Source of the DNA: Chloroflexota bacterium
Lineage (GTDB): Bacteria; Chloroflexota; Anaerolineae; J102
Assembly (NCBI GenBank): GCA_029782215.1
Contig: JAKOVD010000079.1
Span: 18,729-82,728, forward strand
Direction: 5' to 3'
Length of the DNA stretch: 64,000 nt
Part shown: positions 36,858 to 44,390 of the stretch, piece by piece
Position numbering within the stretch: the first letter of the stretch is position 1
Layout of the letters: every line of letters begins with the position of its first letter
Program-made: the position numbers and the translations under genes
Notes under the pieces: model-generated
The model's input: only the letters and a program-made list of their open reading frames with translations
What the model was told of the DNA's origin: nothing
Databases searched by the model: none

Positions 36858-37967
36858 CTAACGCAGCACGGCCTTGGTCCAGGCGTCCACCCAACGGTCG
36901 CGCTGGGCGGCGATCTCAGCCGGCGCGAGGCTCACCGGCTGCACCGGCGCCTGCGCCCATTGCCGGAAGAGATCACCGGCGTCGGCTTTGCTGTTCGCCG
37001 GATACACGAACATGTGCAGGGGGATGTCCTTCTGAAAATCCTGGCCGAGCATGAAATCGACAAGCTGGCGTGCAGCCTGCTGGTGGGGACTCTTGGCGAC
37101 GACGCCGGCAAACTCCACCTGCAGCAGGGTGTTGCCGGGGGTGTTGACGCTGCCGCTGGGCGGCTCCTTCAGGTTGTTGAAGAACACCTCGGCGGCGGGG
37201 CTGGTGGCGTAGCTGACGACGATCGGGCGATCGCCCTTCCCGCCTGAGCCCACCGTGAAGGCGTTGTAGTAGGCCTCGCTCCAACCATCCGTCACCAGCA
37301 CGTCGTTGGCCTTCAGCTCGCGCCAATAGTCGAGGTAGGTCCTGGCTCCGCTCTCGCCGAAGCGACCGATGGTCACCAGCAGAAAAGCCAGCCCCGGCGA
37401 GGAAGTGGCCGCGTTCTGCACCACGGTCAGGCCCTTGTACTCGGGCTTCACCAGGTCCTCGATATCAGAGGGAGGCGCCAGATGGTGCTCGTCAAACCAC
37501 TTCTTGTCATAATTCAGCGTGACGAAGCCATAGTCGACCGGCAGCAGCCGGTGACTGGGGTCAAGCTGAAGCTCCGCCGGAATGTCGGCCAGAAGGGGGC
37601 TGTCGTACGGCGCAAACAGGCCGCCGTCCAGGGCCCGGCTGAGGAACGTGTTATCCACGCCGTAAACCACATCCCCTAAGGGGTTTTCCTTTGACAGCAG
37701 CATTGTGTTGAGCATCTCACCGGCGTCGCCGCTCTTGAGGACCTGGACGGCGATCCCGGTTTGCCTGGTAAATGCGTCCAGCACATCCTGGCTGATATCA
37801 AAGCTGTCATGAGTGACCAGGGTCAGGGTCGTCCCCGTTGGCGCCGCCGCCGGGGTCGGAGAGGCTGAAGCCGCGACCGGAGTCGGAGAGGCCGGCACTG
37901 GGGGTGCGGCGCAGGCAGCGCCGGCAACAAGGATCCCCAGACAGATGAGAAAGCGGAAAATGGTCAT
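36858..37967 (-). CDS. thiB: Thiamine ABC transporter substrate-binding lipoprotein (ThiB/TbpA-like)
   Basis: A 369-residue extracellular binding protein. A lipoprotein signal ends in VAGAAC (Cys19), then an Ala/Pro/Thr linker leads to a periplasmic-binding-fold domain. That domain has TLVTHDSFDISQDVLDAFTRQTGI, SKENPLGDVVYGVDNTFLSRAL, LPVDYGFVTLNYDKKWFDEHHL and TSSPGLAFLLVTIGRFGE. These segments match the ThiB/TbpA family. It binds thiamine species outside the membrane for ThiP/ThiQ. It is 63 nt after the thiamine pyrophosphokinase gene and 18 nt before the methyltransferase gene. Confidence 0.88.
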   Translation of the reverse strand: MTIFRFLICLGILVAGAACAAPPVPASPTPVAASASPTPAAAPTGTTLTLVTHDSFDISQDVLDAFTRQTGIAVQVLKSGDAGEMLNTMLLSKENPLGDVVYGVDNTFLSRALDGGLFAPYDSPLLADIPAELQLDPSHRLLPVDYGFVTLNYDKKWFDEHHLAPPSDIEDLVKPEYKGLTVVQNAATSSPGLAFLLVTIGRFGESGARTYLDYWRELKANDVLVTDGWSEAYYNAFTVGSGGKGDRPIVVSYATSPAAEVFFNNLKEPPSGSVNTPGNTLLQVEFAGVVAKSPHQQAARQLVDFMLGQDFQKDIPLHMFVYPANSKADAGDLFRQWAQAPVQPVSLAPAEIAAQRDRWVDAWTKAVLR

Positions 37968-38030
37968 GGCACAAACACCTGGTGTGAGTTCAGGACGACG
38001 GCGGACAGCGACGACCGGATAGGGCGGATG

Positions 38031-38684
38031 TCAATCATAGGCCGCCGGGCGAGGGAGATGGACGACGAGCAGAACGCCTGCTCTCAGGCTGATCGTGGCG
38101 GCGCCGGCAACCATCTCATTGCTGACGCCGCGGCTGCTGCCAAACGGCAGGGTGAAGTCGTGCAGCGGCCAGCGCAGACCGCTGTCATAGGTGAGGCCCT
38201 CGACGTTCGAGCTGAGAGCCAATGTCGAAACGGTATCGCCGGGCTGTCCGGCCAGGCTCAGGCTTGTGCGCACGATCCAAGCCGTCTGCCGGCCCTTGGC
38301 CAGCGACAACGAGAGCGCTGCAAACTGCGGGCTCGCCAGCAGCAGCAGATTGGCCAACTCCTGGTCCAGCCGCCCGCCTAACGCTGCCAACAGCAGGATC
38401 TCGTTCGCCCCCCGCTGCTGGGCAGCCAACAGGGCCAGCTCCAGGTCGGTGGCATCCTTGTCCACGGGATAGCGCTCGATGTCACAGCCCCATGCCTCCA
38501 ACTGCCGCCGGTCGCCGGCCTCCAGGCTATCGAGATCGCCGACAACGAGGTCGGGTCGCAGACCCAAAGCCAGTATGTGCCGCGTACCACCATCGGCGCC
38601 GACAATGAAGTCACCGGCGCGCAGACGGCCTCGGGCAGAATCGGGATCGGACAGCTCGCCGTTGGCGAAGACAACTGCTCTCAT
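38031..38684 (-). CDS. thiN: Thiamine pyrophosphokinase
   Basis: A 217-residue thiamine diphosphokinase, converting thiamine and ATP to TPP and AMP. Family motifs are intact: DFIVGADGGTRHILALGLRPDLVVGDLDSL, YPVDKDATDLELAL and LAALGGRLDQELANLLLL. The C-terminal beta-domain (LSLAGQPGDTVSTLAL ... VSNEMVAGAATISLRAGVLLV) binds thiamine. It is the first gene behind the TPP riboswitch, and its product is the riboswitch ligand, giving direct feedback. The ATG at 38684 has no Shine-Dalgarno; it is preceded by unusual heptamer repeats. A salvage pathway (uptake plus pyrophosphorylation) is implied; no thiamine synthesis genes are here. Confidence 0.9.
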   Translation of the reverse strand: MRAVVFANGELSDPDSARGRLRAGDFIVGADGGTRHILALGLRPDLVVGDLDSLEAGDRRQLEAWGCDIERYPVDKDATDLELALLAAQQRGANEILLLAALGGRLDQELANLLLLASPQFAALSLSLAKGRQTAWIVRTSLSLAGQPGDTVSTLALSSNVEGLTYDSGLRWPLHDFTLPFGSSRGVSNEMVAGAATISLRAGVLLVVHLPRPAAYD

Positions 38685-38692
38685 GGAAGAGG

Positions 38693-38768
38693 TTGAAAGT
38701 TGAAGGTTGAAGGTTCAAGGTTGAAGGTTGAAGGTTGCGCCCCCAACCTTCAACTGCGAACCTTCAAC
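38693..38768. repeat. Degenerate GTTGAAG heptamer tandem repeats with hairpin, upstream of thiN
   Basis: About six tandem copies of a GTTGAAG/GGTTGAA unit (38693-38737) are followed by two inverted copies (AACCTTCAAC at 38745-38754 and again at about 38760-38768). The arms 38727-38737 and 38744-38754 pair over 11 bp around a CGCCCC loop. The element fills the gap between the riboswitch terminator and the thiN start codon. Confidence 0.85.
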
Positions 38769-38769
38769 C

Positions 38770-38807
38770 AAAGAAAAAGGCCATCTGCCGGGCAAGCAGG
38801 TGGCCTT
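38770..38807 (-). terminator. Riboswitch-controlled terminator
   Basis: The 12-nt arms 38796-38807 and 38777-38788 pair along their full length with one G-U pair. On the minus strand a TTTTTCTTT run follows. It lies 21 nt after the TPP aptamer and before thiN, the expected site for ligand-induced transcription termination. Confidence 0.9.
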
Positions 38808-38828
38808 CTCAAAGGATGCTGACAACTT

Positions 38829-38916
38829 GCCTACGCCGGCATTACCCGGGTCAGGTCATGGGGGTCGATGGCGAATCACGGCCATCCTCTCAGCCGGGCT
38901 TACCCCAGCTCCCCAC
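38829..38916 (-). promoter_or_regulatory. TPP riboswitch (THI element)
   Basis: The minus strand carries all conserved parts of the thiamine-pyrophosphate aptamer: GGGGAGC near 38915, GCTGAGAGGATGG with CTGAGA at 38893-38888, CCTGA at 38855-38851, GGGTAATGCCGGC from 38847 and CGTAGG at 38835-38830. Order and spacing fit the family. Binding of TPP should favour the terminator that follows and reduce expression of thiN-thiB-methyltransferase-thiP-thiQ. Confidence 0.96.
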
Positions 38917-38937
38917 GAAGGGTCGGTTGGTAACTCA

Positions 38938-38966
38938 ATCTTACGTCATGCAGCAGGGCTTGTCAA
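38938..38966 (-). promoter_or_regulatory. Promoter of thiamine operon
   Basis: On the minus strand a perfect -35 TTGACA (38966-38961), a 17-nt spacer and TAAGAT (38943-38938) place the start of transcription near 38931, about 15 nt before the TPP aptamer. Confidence 0.7.
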
Positions 38967-38973
38967 CAGACCC

Positions 38974-39007
38974 GCGGCGATCATTCGCCCGCGGCGATCA
39001 TTCGCCC
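38974..39007. repeat. 17-bp tandem duplication across the subtilase stop codon
   Basis: GCGGCGATCATTCGCCC occurs twice in direct succession (38974-38990 and 38991-39007). The second copy contains the stop codon of the subtilase gene (minus strand), the first lies just beyond it. The duplication leaves the reading frame intact. Confidence 0.9.
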
Positions 39008-41412
39008 GATCCGTTCCAGGCCTGGGCCGCCTTGACGGCCGCATAGGCGTCGACGATGCCATAGCCGCTGCTGGCATCGGGCAATACGCCGGGATCACCG
39101 CAGCCTGTCGGCATGCCGCTGTACGGCTTGGTCGTCTCCTGGAGCAGCTTCTCGGTGGCGGCTACATTTCCCCGCAGCTTGGGGTTGGCTGACCACATCA
39201 GGGCCACCACACCCGCCACGTGCGGAGTGGCCATCGAGGTTCCTTCGATGGTGCGGTAGGTGTTGCCGGGCCAGGCCGACGTCACCTCGACCCCCGGAGC
39301 AAGCACATCAGGTCCCGTGTTGCCATCCGGTGCTCCGGTCGCGGGACCGCGGCTCGAAAAGGAAGCCACATTGCCGTCTGGGTCCAGGGCGCCAACCGCC
39401 AACACGTTCCCGTAGTTGCCGGGCGGGGTCTTCTCGGAATTACAGCCGGGCCCGTCGTTTCCGGCCGCGGCCACAAAGAAGATGCCCGCGTCCCGCAAAG
39501 CGGTGGTCGCCTGGTACAGCGTGAGCTGGTCACAGCCCTCGACCGCGTAGGGACAGCCCCAGGAGTTGGTGCTCACGTCCGCAGCAAGGTCGGGCCGCCC
39601 ATCGTGCAGCGGATCGCCGTTGGCGGGATGCGGCGCCAGCATGAACTGCATGCAGTCGAGGTAGTTGGCCGGGTTGCCCAGGTTGCGGACCAGGTTCGAG
39701 CAGGCAAACCAGGTGGCGCCGGGCGCCACCCCGATGCCGTTGGCCCCCACGGCTGTGGCGATGGTGTGGGTGCCGTGGCCATTGCCATCGATCGGTGCAG
39801 TGCTCCCCGTCCACGGATCATACCAGTTGTAGTCGGAGCCGGTGTCGCGGCCCCGGTAGTTGCCAACGATCACCGGATGTGAGGCATCGGCGCCGCTGTC
39901 CGACTGGCCAACCACGACCCCTGTGCCGGTGACACCCAGCTCGCTCCAAACGCGCGGGGCGCCAATGGCCTCGATGCCCCAGGGTGTGGTGGCCGGCGGC
40001 TCCGGGTCCCCGGCCTCCAGGGGCGGCGGTGCGGGCAGCGGCCGCAGCCGGGGGTTATAGAGCGTGCGGTCCACGTCGGGCCGCCGTTCGATCTGGAGCC
40101 GCGTCAAGGCGTTGCCGCTCACCCGCAGACCGTTGACAAGATAGTAACGCTTGTAGGGGATGCCGCGCGCGTCCAGCCAGGCCATCAGGTCGGCTTGGGA
40201 GGCATCGGCAGTGTCAACCAGGGTGCGATAGACTGCGGTCCGGCGCTCGTTGACATCGGCGATGGTGCTGGCCTGCGACAGGTCCGCCTGCGTCCTGAGC
40301 ACGACGAAGAAGTCATCGCCATACAAGCCTGGTTTGCCGAGCAGCAGGAAGACCGCGATCGCCCCCACCCAGCTCAAAACCGCCAACACCGCCACCAGCC
40401 GGGGTTTCGCCAGGGTGCGGGCGCCGAGGATGCCCAACACCACCAGCACGACCATGCCAAAGACCGTGCTCCAGCCAGCGGCACGCAGCGTCCAGGCTGC
40501 CGTGTCCCCGCTCAGGAGGCCGATCAGGCGCGTTTCGCGCGGGTCTGCCCAGGCCAGGGGACCCAGGGCGGCGACAAACACCAGCACCAAGCCGCTCCAG
40601 AAATCGTACCGCCGCCCCTTGTGGCCAAACAGGGCCAGGGGAAAGCCCAGCCAGGGGAGAACGGCCGCTAGAAGCGCCTGGTAGTCCATCTGCCCCCAGG
40701 CGCCCGCCACCATCAACAGGGCAACGAACAGGCTGAAACCGCCCAGGAAGAGGTTGGCGCTGGTGTTGGCTGAAGTGGTCGTCAGGCTGGGCATCAGCGC
40801 ACATGCCAGGCCCACTGCCAGCAGCGCCAGGCCCTGGGCCTGGGCTGCTGCAATAAAGATGTCAAAGCCATCGCCCAAAGCGCCATTGACCAGCCATGGC
40901 ATCAGGAACAGGGCACCGAGCAGCAGCGCCAGCGCCCCACCGCCACCTGGCCGCCAGGCGACACGGCCGCGAGCTGCGCTCCAAACCAACAGGATGAGGC
41001 CCAACCCGATGGCCGTTGCCGCCCTGATGAACCCCGCCTCATAGGCTGCCTCCGGCGCCAGCGCCACCCGCGGCAGGATCAGCAGCGCCGATGCCGCCGT
41101 CGCCGCCAGGATCACGCTCACGACCGCGCGCTGCCGCGGTCCACGCAGGAGGAGCAGAAGCAGCGCCGGCACACCCACCAGGGCAGGCTGCAGCAGCCCC
41201 AAGGACAGGATCAGCCGGGCGGACACCCCCATCTCGGACACATCGGTCATCCAGGCCGAAAACAGCGTAGTGCCCTGCACGCCGAGGGTGACAAACGTCG
41301 CCCATGCGAGCAGAAGGAAGATGAGAAGCCAGCCAAAAGGCTGATCGCGGTCTGCAGACGCGGACTGCTCAGACGCTGCGCCGGGCGACAGCGGAGGATT
41401 GGTGGTCATCAT
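38998..41412 (-). CDS. Membrane-embedded subtilisin-like (S8) serine protease
   Basis: An 804-residue protein. Residues about 25-370 are highly hydrophobic with roughly ten or more transmembrane helices. Residues about 375-460 resemble a short pro-domain or linker. Residues about 475-800 are an S8 peptidase domain with the complete triad: Asp505 (GQSDSGAD), His546 (GHGTHT) and Ser726 (GTSMATPHVAG). Asn is present in AAAGNDGPG (oxyanion hole). A large polytopic N-terminal domain is unusual; most bacterial subtilases have a signal peptide only. The catalytic domain would face outward, and the membrane part may sense or present substrates. The start has AAGGA 8 nt upstream. It is 18 nt after cofE, so it is in the F420 operon; its own 3' end is close to the thiamine promoter. 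Confidence 0.85.
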   Translation of the reverse strand: MMTTNPPLSPGAASEQSASADRDQPFGWLLIFLLLAWATFVTLGVQGTTLFSAWMTDVSEMGVSARLILSLGLLQPALVGVPALLLLLLRGPRQRAVVSVILAATAASALLILPRVALAPEAAYEAGFIRAATAIGLGLILLVWSAARGRVAWRPGGGGALALLLGALFLMPWLVNGALGDGFDIFIAAAQAQGLALLAVGLACALMPSLTTTSANTSANLFLGGFSLFVALLMVAGAWGQMDYQALLAAVLPWLGFPLALFGHKGRRYDFWSGLVLVFVAALGPLAWADPRETRLIGLLSGDTAAWTLRAAGWSTVFGMVVLVVLGILGARTLAKPRLVAVLAVLSWVGAIAVFLLLGKPGLYGDDFFVVLRTQADLSQASTIADVNERRTAVYRTLVDTADASQADLMAWLDARGIPYKRYYLVNGLRVSGNALTRLQIERRPDVDRTLYNPRLRPLPAPPPLEAGDPEPPATTPWGIEAIGAPRVWSELGVTGTGVVVGQSDSGADASHPVIVGNYRGRDTGSDYNWYDPWTGSTAPIDGNGHGTHTIATAVGANGIGVAPGATWFACSNLVRNLGNPANYLDCMQFMLAPHPANGDPLHDGRPDLAADVSTNSWGCPYAVEGCDQLTLYQATTALRDAGIFFVAAAGNDGPGCNSEKTPPGNYGNVLAVGALDPDGNVASFSSRGPATGAPDGNTGPDVLAPGVEVTSAWPGNTYRTIEGTSMATPHVAGVVALMWSANPKLRGNVAATEKLLQETTKPYSGMPTGCGDPGVLPDASSGYGIVDAYAAVKAAQAWNGSGE

Positions 41413-41430
41413 GGGATCGATCCTTACCCG

Positions 41431-42189
41431 TCAACGGAACATATCCAGCTTGTGCGGTCGCAGCACCTCGGCCAGGCCTCCTGCGCCAGGCCGGTGAGGC
41501 GCTCCCCGCATGTGCACGATCGGCGACCTCTCAGCCGCAGCCCCTTGCAGCAGTGAAGCCGCCGCCGCGATCTCATCCGCCGTCCCCAGCACGGTGACCT
41601 GGAGCGTCTGGCCGAAGAGATCGTCGTGGCCGCGCATGTCGGTCAGTGGCGCCAGACCGGCGACGCCGATGGCGACGCCCACCGTCCCCTGGCGCCAGGC
41701 CCGCCCGTGGCTGTCATTGATGATGACGCCCACGCCTACTCCGGTGGCTGCCTGGAGGCCGCTGCGCAGGCGGCGGGCAGACTCATCGGGGTCAAGGGGC
41801 AGCAGCAGGACCACATCCGGGTCAACGCCCAGGTTGCTGTGGTCAATGCCGGCGTTCGCGCACACGAAGCCCAGCCGGTGCTCCACCACGATCAGACCGG
41901 GGCGAATGCGCAGCACCTCGCGCGCTTCGGCCAGGATCAGCTCGACCAGCCGCGGGTCCTTATCGCAAACGCGGGCCACTTCACGCGCTGCCGGCGAAGC
42001 CTTCACCGCACTCAGGCGGTGGCTGCGGCCCTCGGCTTTGGCGACAACCTTGGAGGCGACGACCAGCACGTCGCCGTCACACAGCGCAATGCCGGCCCCG
42101 TCAAGACCCGCCAGTGTCAGCGCCGTCAGGTCGTCGCCTGCGGCCACCAGGGGAATGCCGGGCAGCGCCGTGGCCACCATCTGGTTCAT
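41431..42189 (-). CDS. cofE: Coenzyme F420-0:L-glutamate ligase
   Basis: A 252-residue CofE-family protein. It adds L-glutamate residues to F420-0 in a GTP-dependent reaction. Typical segments are LVVASKVVAKAEGR, IVVEHRLGFVCANAGIDHSNLG and VGVIINDSHGRAWRQGTVGVAIGVAGL. It is the single-domain form, without the C-terminal FMN domain of mycobacterial FbiB. The ATG overlaps the stop of the F420-dependent NADP reductase gene by 4 nt (ATGA). Other F420 genes (cofC, cofD, cofG/H) are not in the window. Confidence 0.9.
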   Translation of the reverse strand: MNQMVATALPGIPLVAAGDDLTALTLAGLDGAGIALCDGDVLVVASKVVAKAEGRSHRLSAVKASPAAREVARVCDKDPRLVELILAEAREVLRIRPGLIVVEHRLGFVCANAGIDHSNLGVDPDVVLLLPLDPDESARRLRSGLQAATGVGVGVIINDSHGRAWRQGTVGVAIGVAGLAPLTDMRGHDDLFGQTLQVTVLGTADEIAAAASLLQGAAAERSPIVHMRGAPHRPGAGGLAEVLRPHKLDMFR

Positions 42190-42860
42190 TGCGGCAAGCC
42201 AGTGATGTGGATGCCAGCGCTGCGTACCTTGTAGGCCGCATTGATGGCGATGAGCACCGCCGTCAAACCCTCGACGACCGCCGTGTTCGCCAGCACGCCG
42301 GCATGGACGCCCCGCAGCCCGGCCGCCTTGGCCAGGGCCACGCCCACTTCCCGGGCCTCGCGGGTCTCGGCGCAGACGAGAACATCGCAGTCGATGGCGT
42401 GCTCGACATCGCTCAAATGATGCGCGCCTACGTTCTGGAAGGCGGCAACCAACGTCACACCCTCCCCCACCTGCGCCTGCGCCTCAAGGGCGGCAGAACC
42501 GCCAGGCGGTGGGGTGTAACGACCCTTCTTCTCGCCCAGCAAGGGCGCCACGATGGTGACCAGGGTCTTGCCCGGCAGCGCCGGAAGGATGGTCTCCAGA
42601 ATGGCCGCCTGGGATTCGTACGGAACCGAAAGCACCACGATGGAGGCTTGTTGCGCGGCGCTGACGTTATCGGCGCCGCGCACGCACTCGCGACCCAGGC
42701 GTGCATTCAGCTCCGCGGCCGCGCCGGCCCCCTTCTCCGCCAAGCGCGAGCCGATGATGACATCCAGGCCGGCATGCGCCCAACGCCAGGCCAGACCCGA
42801 ACCTTCGGCGCCCGTGCCGCCGATGACAGCGATGGTTCCAAGTTCACGTGCATCCGCCAT
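42186..42860 (-). CDS. npdG: NADPH-dependent F420 reductase
   Basis: A 224-residue two-domain protein of the F420-dependent NADP oxidoreductase (Fno/NpdG) family. The N-terminal dinucleotide fold is seen as TIAVIGGTGAEGSGLAWRWAHAGLDVIIGSR, followed by IVVLSVPYESQAAILE and AAFQNVGAHHLSD. It exchanges electrons between reduced F420 and NADP+. The ATG at 42860 is preferred over a longer in-frame extension, with AAGGAG 8 nt upstream. An extended -10 promoter lies about 46 nt upstream. It begins a likely operon npdG-cofE-subtilase. Confidence 0.88.
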   Translation of the reverse strand: MADARELGTIAVIGGTGAEGSGLAWRWAHAGLDVIIGSRLAEKGAGAAAELNARLGRECVRGADNVSAAQQASIVVLSVPYESQAAILETILPALPGKTLVTIVAPLLGEKKGRYTPPPGGSAALEAQAQVGEGVTLVAAFQNVGAHHLSDVEHAIDCDVLVCAETREAREVGVALAKAAGLRGVHAGVLANTAVVEGLTAVLIAINAAYKVRSAGIHITGLPQ

Positions 42861-42905
42861 GAGCAAGCTCCTTCTGCAAGGGTGCAATGAGATTGAAGAA
42901 GAGAG

Positions 42906-42914
42906 AGTATAGCA
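42906..42914 (-). promoter_or_regulatory. Extended -10 promoter of npdG operon
   Basis: TGCTATACT on the minus strand (42914-42906) gives a predicted start near 42899 and a leader of about 40 nt. The same nonamer precedes the giant secreted-protein gene. Confidence 0.5.
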
Positions 42915-42952
42915 CGGCGATGCGGGCAGTGTCAGCGCCGGCCCAGGGTTTC

Positions 42953-43016
42953 TGACAAAACTGTCATCCAATTGGCGCAAACGCTTCATCTGCTTTTCAC
43001 GCATCCTGGGTATACT
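42953..43016 (+). promoter_or_regulatory. Possible promoter and palindrome before DNRLRE surface gene
   Basis: A TATACT -10-like box lies at 43011-43016, about 42 nt before the start codon. Further upstream, TGACA (42953-42957) and TGTCA (42962-42966) form a short palindrome with a 4-nt centre. It lies between the divergent npdG and surface-protein promoters and could be an operator. Confidence 0.3.
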
Positions 43017-43057
43017 CGATAACACTGGCGCAGCATCGGCCACCGGTCCTGGGATCG

Positions 43058-44353
43058 ATGGCTGGCGCTGCTCATTCCCGTATGGCTATCCGGCGTCTTC
43101 TCCCCTATGGCCTGCTGATGGCCACCGCATTCGTGACCATCGTGCCACTGCGAGGTCGCGCCGGGGCGCCTGCCGCCAGCCTTCGACCCGCCACAGAAGT
43201 CATCGTGCTGAGCCAGGGCGTCAACGGCTATGCCGGCGCCACCGACACCTGGGTTGACTCAGCCCATCCCTCGACCAACTACGGCAACCAGGCGCAGCTC
43301 GAGGTGCACGGCGCTGGCGAGGCAGGAATACTGCTGCGTTTCGATCTCAGCTCACTGCCCGCTGGCATCGACATCCAGCACGCCACCCTGCAGCTCAAGG
43401 TTCAAGGCCGTTCTGATACCGTGGGCCTGCCGGTAGCTGCGTACCGCCTCCGCCGCTCCTGGTCCGAAGACACGGCGACATGGCTCCAGGCCGACAACGG
43501 CGTCCCTTGGGCGAGCCCTGGCGCCTCTGACCCCCTGCTCGACCGCTATCCGGACCCTCTCGACGTCACGACACTGGATCAAATTGCCGCCAGCTACCAG
43601 TGGGACATCACGAACGCCGTGCAGGACTGGCAGGAGGCGCCCACCGCCAACGAGGGCCTTATTCTCGCCACTGCGGGCGACACCCCGACCATTTACATGC
43701 TGTACTCGTCGGAATCAGTCAATTTCGACCTGCGTCCCAAGCTTGTCGTCGAGTATGTCAGCCAGCCAGCGACGGCGACCCCCACCGCCACCGACACGCC
43801 CACGGCGACGCCCACACCAGGACTGCCGACGACGACGCCTACGCCTACCGCCACCGCTACGTCCACCCCCACCCCAACCCTGACGCCCACCCCTTCTGAC
43901 ACCGACACCGTCACCCCTACACCCACAGCGACGCCTTTTGGCCTGGCCGTAGACCAGGCCATAGAGGCCTCGTGCGATCAGGGCTACGAAGGCGACACGC
44001 GCACCTGGCCGGCACGGGTCACGACCTACACCTCTTGCCGTCCCGCCTGGCCCGAATCGGGACCCGAGGCCATTTACAGGCTGAACCTGGACCAGGCCAG
44101 CGACCTCTCGGTGCAGTTGGTGTATGCCCCGGATGGCACCGATCTGGACATCTTCCTTCTCGCCGGTTCAACGCCTGATAGCTGTCTCGCCGGTGAGGAT
44201 GCTTCGCTGGTAAGGTCTCAGTTCCAGCCGGGCGCCTACTACCTGGTGGTGGACGGCTACCAGGGCAGCGCCGGGCACTTCCATCTGCAGATCGCCTGCG
44301 GCAACCGCGTGGGCCTGCTCAATTACTTGCCCATCTACCTCCGCAGCCACTAA
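43058..44353 (+). CDS. Secreted DNRLRE-domain protein with PPC-like C-terminal domain
   Basis: A 431-residue exported protein. The N-terminus has a signal peptide (MAIRRLLPYGLLMATAFVTIV; a second ATG at 43082 begins exactly there). A DNRLRE domain spans residues about 50-235, with ATDTWVDSAHPSTNYGNQAQLEVHG and [23 protein letters not shown] Thr/Pro linker follows (about 237-300). A cysteine-bearing beta domain (CDQGYEGDTRTW ... PGAYYLVVDGYQGSAGHFHLQIAC) similar to the bacterial pre-peptidase PPC domain ends the protein. The tail NYLPIYLRSH recalls the LPL..R tails of other surface proteins here. The next gene starts 37 nt downstream on the same strand. Confidence 0.75.
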   Translation: MAGAAHSRMAIRRLLPYGLLMATAFVTIVPLRGRAGAPAASLRPATEVIVLSQGVNGYAGATDTWVDSAHPSTNYGNQAQLEVHGAGEAGILLRFDLSSLPAGIDIQHATLQLKVQGRSDTVGLPVAAYRLRRSWSEDTATWLQADNGVPWASPGASDPLLDRYPDPLDVTTLDQIAASYQWDITNAVQDWQEAPTANEGLILATAGDTPTIYMLYSSESVNFDLRPKLVVEYVSQPATATPTATDTPTATPTPGLPTTTPTPTATATSTPTPTLTPTPSDTDTVTPTPTATPFGLAVDQAIEASCDQGYEGDTRTWPARVTTYTSCRPAWPESGPEAIYRLNLDQASDLSVQLVYAPDGTDLDIFLLAGSTPDSCLAGEDASLVRSQFQPGAYYLVVDGYQGSAGHFHLQIACGNRVGLLNYLPIYLRSH

Positions 44354-44390
44354 TCCTCAGCTCACGGCTCGCGTTCCCTTCATTACGCCC

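Noticed and set aside
33934..37247. Plus-strand frames of about 500 codons opposite the thiamine transporter genes
   Set aside because: Opposite to thiQ, thiP, the methyltransferase and thiB; no motifs.
38693..38768. Heptamer repeats considered as a CRISPR array
   Set aside because: Units are 7 bp and contiguous, with no spacers and no cas genes.
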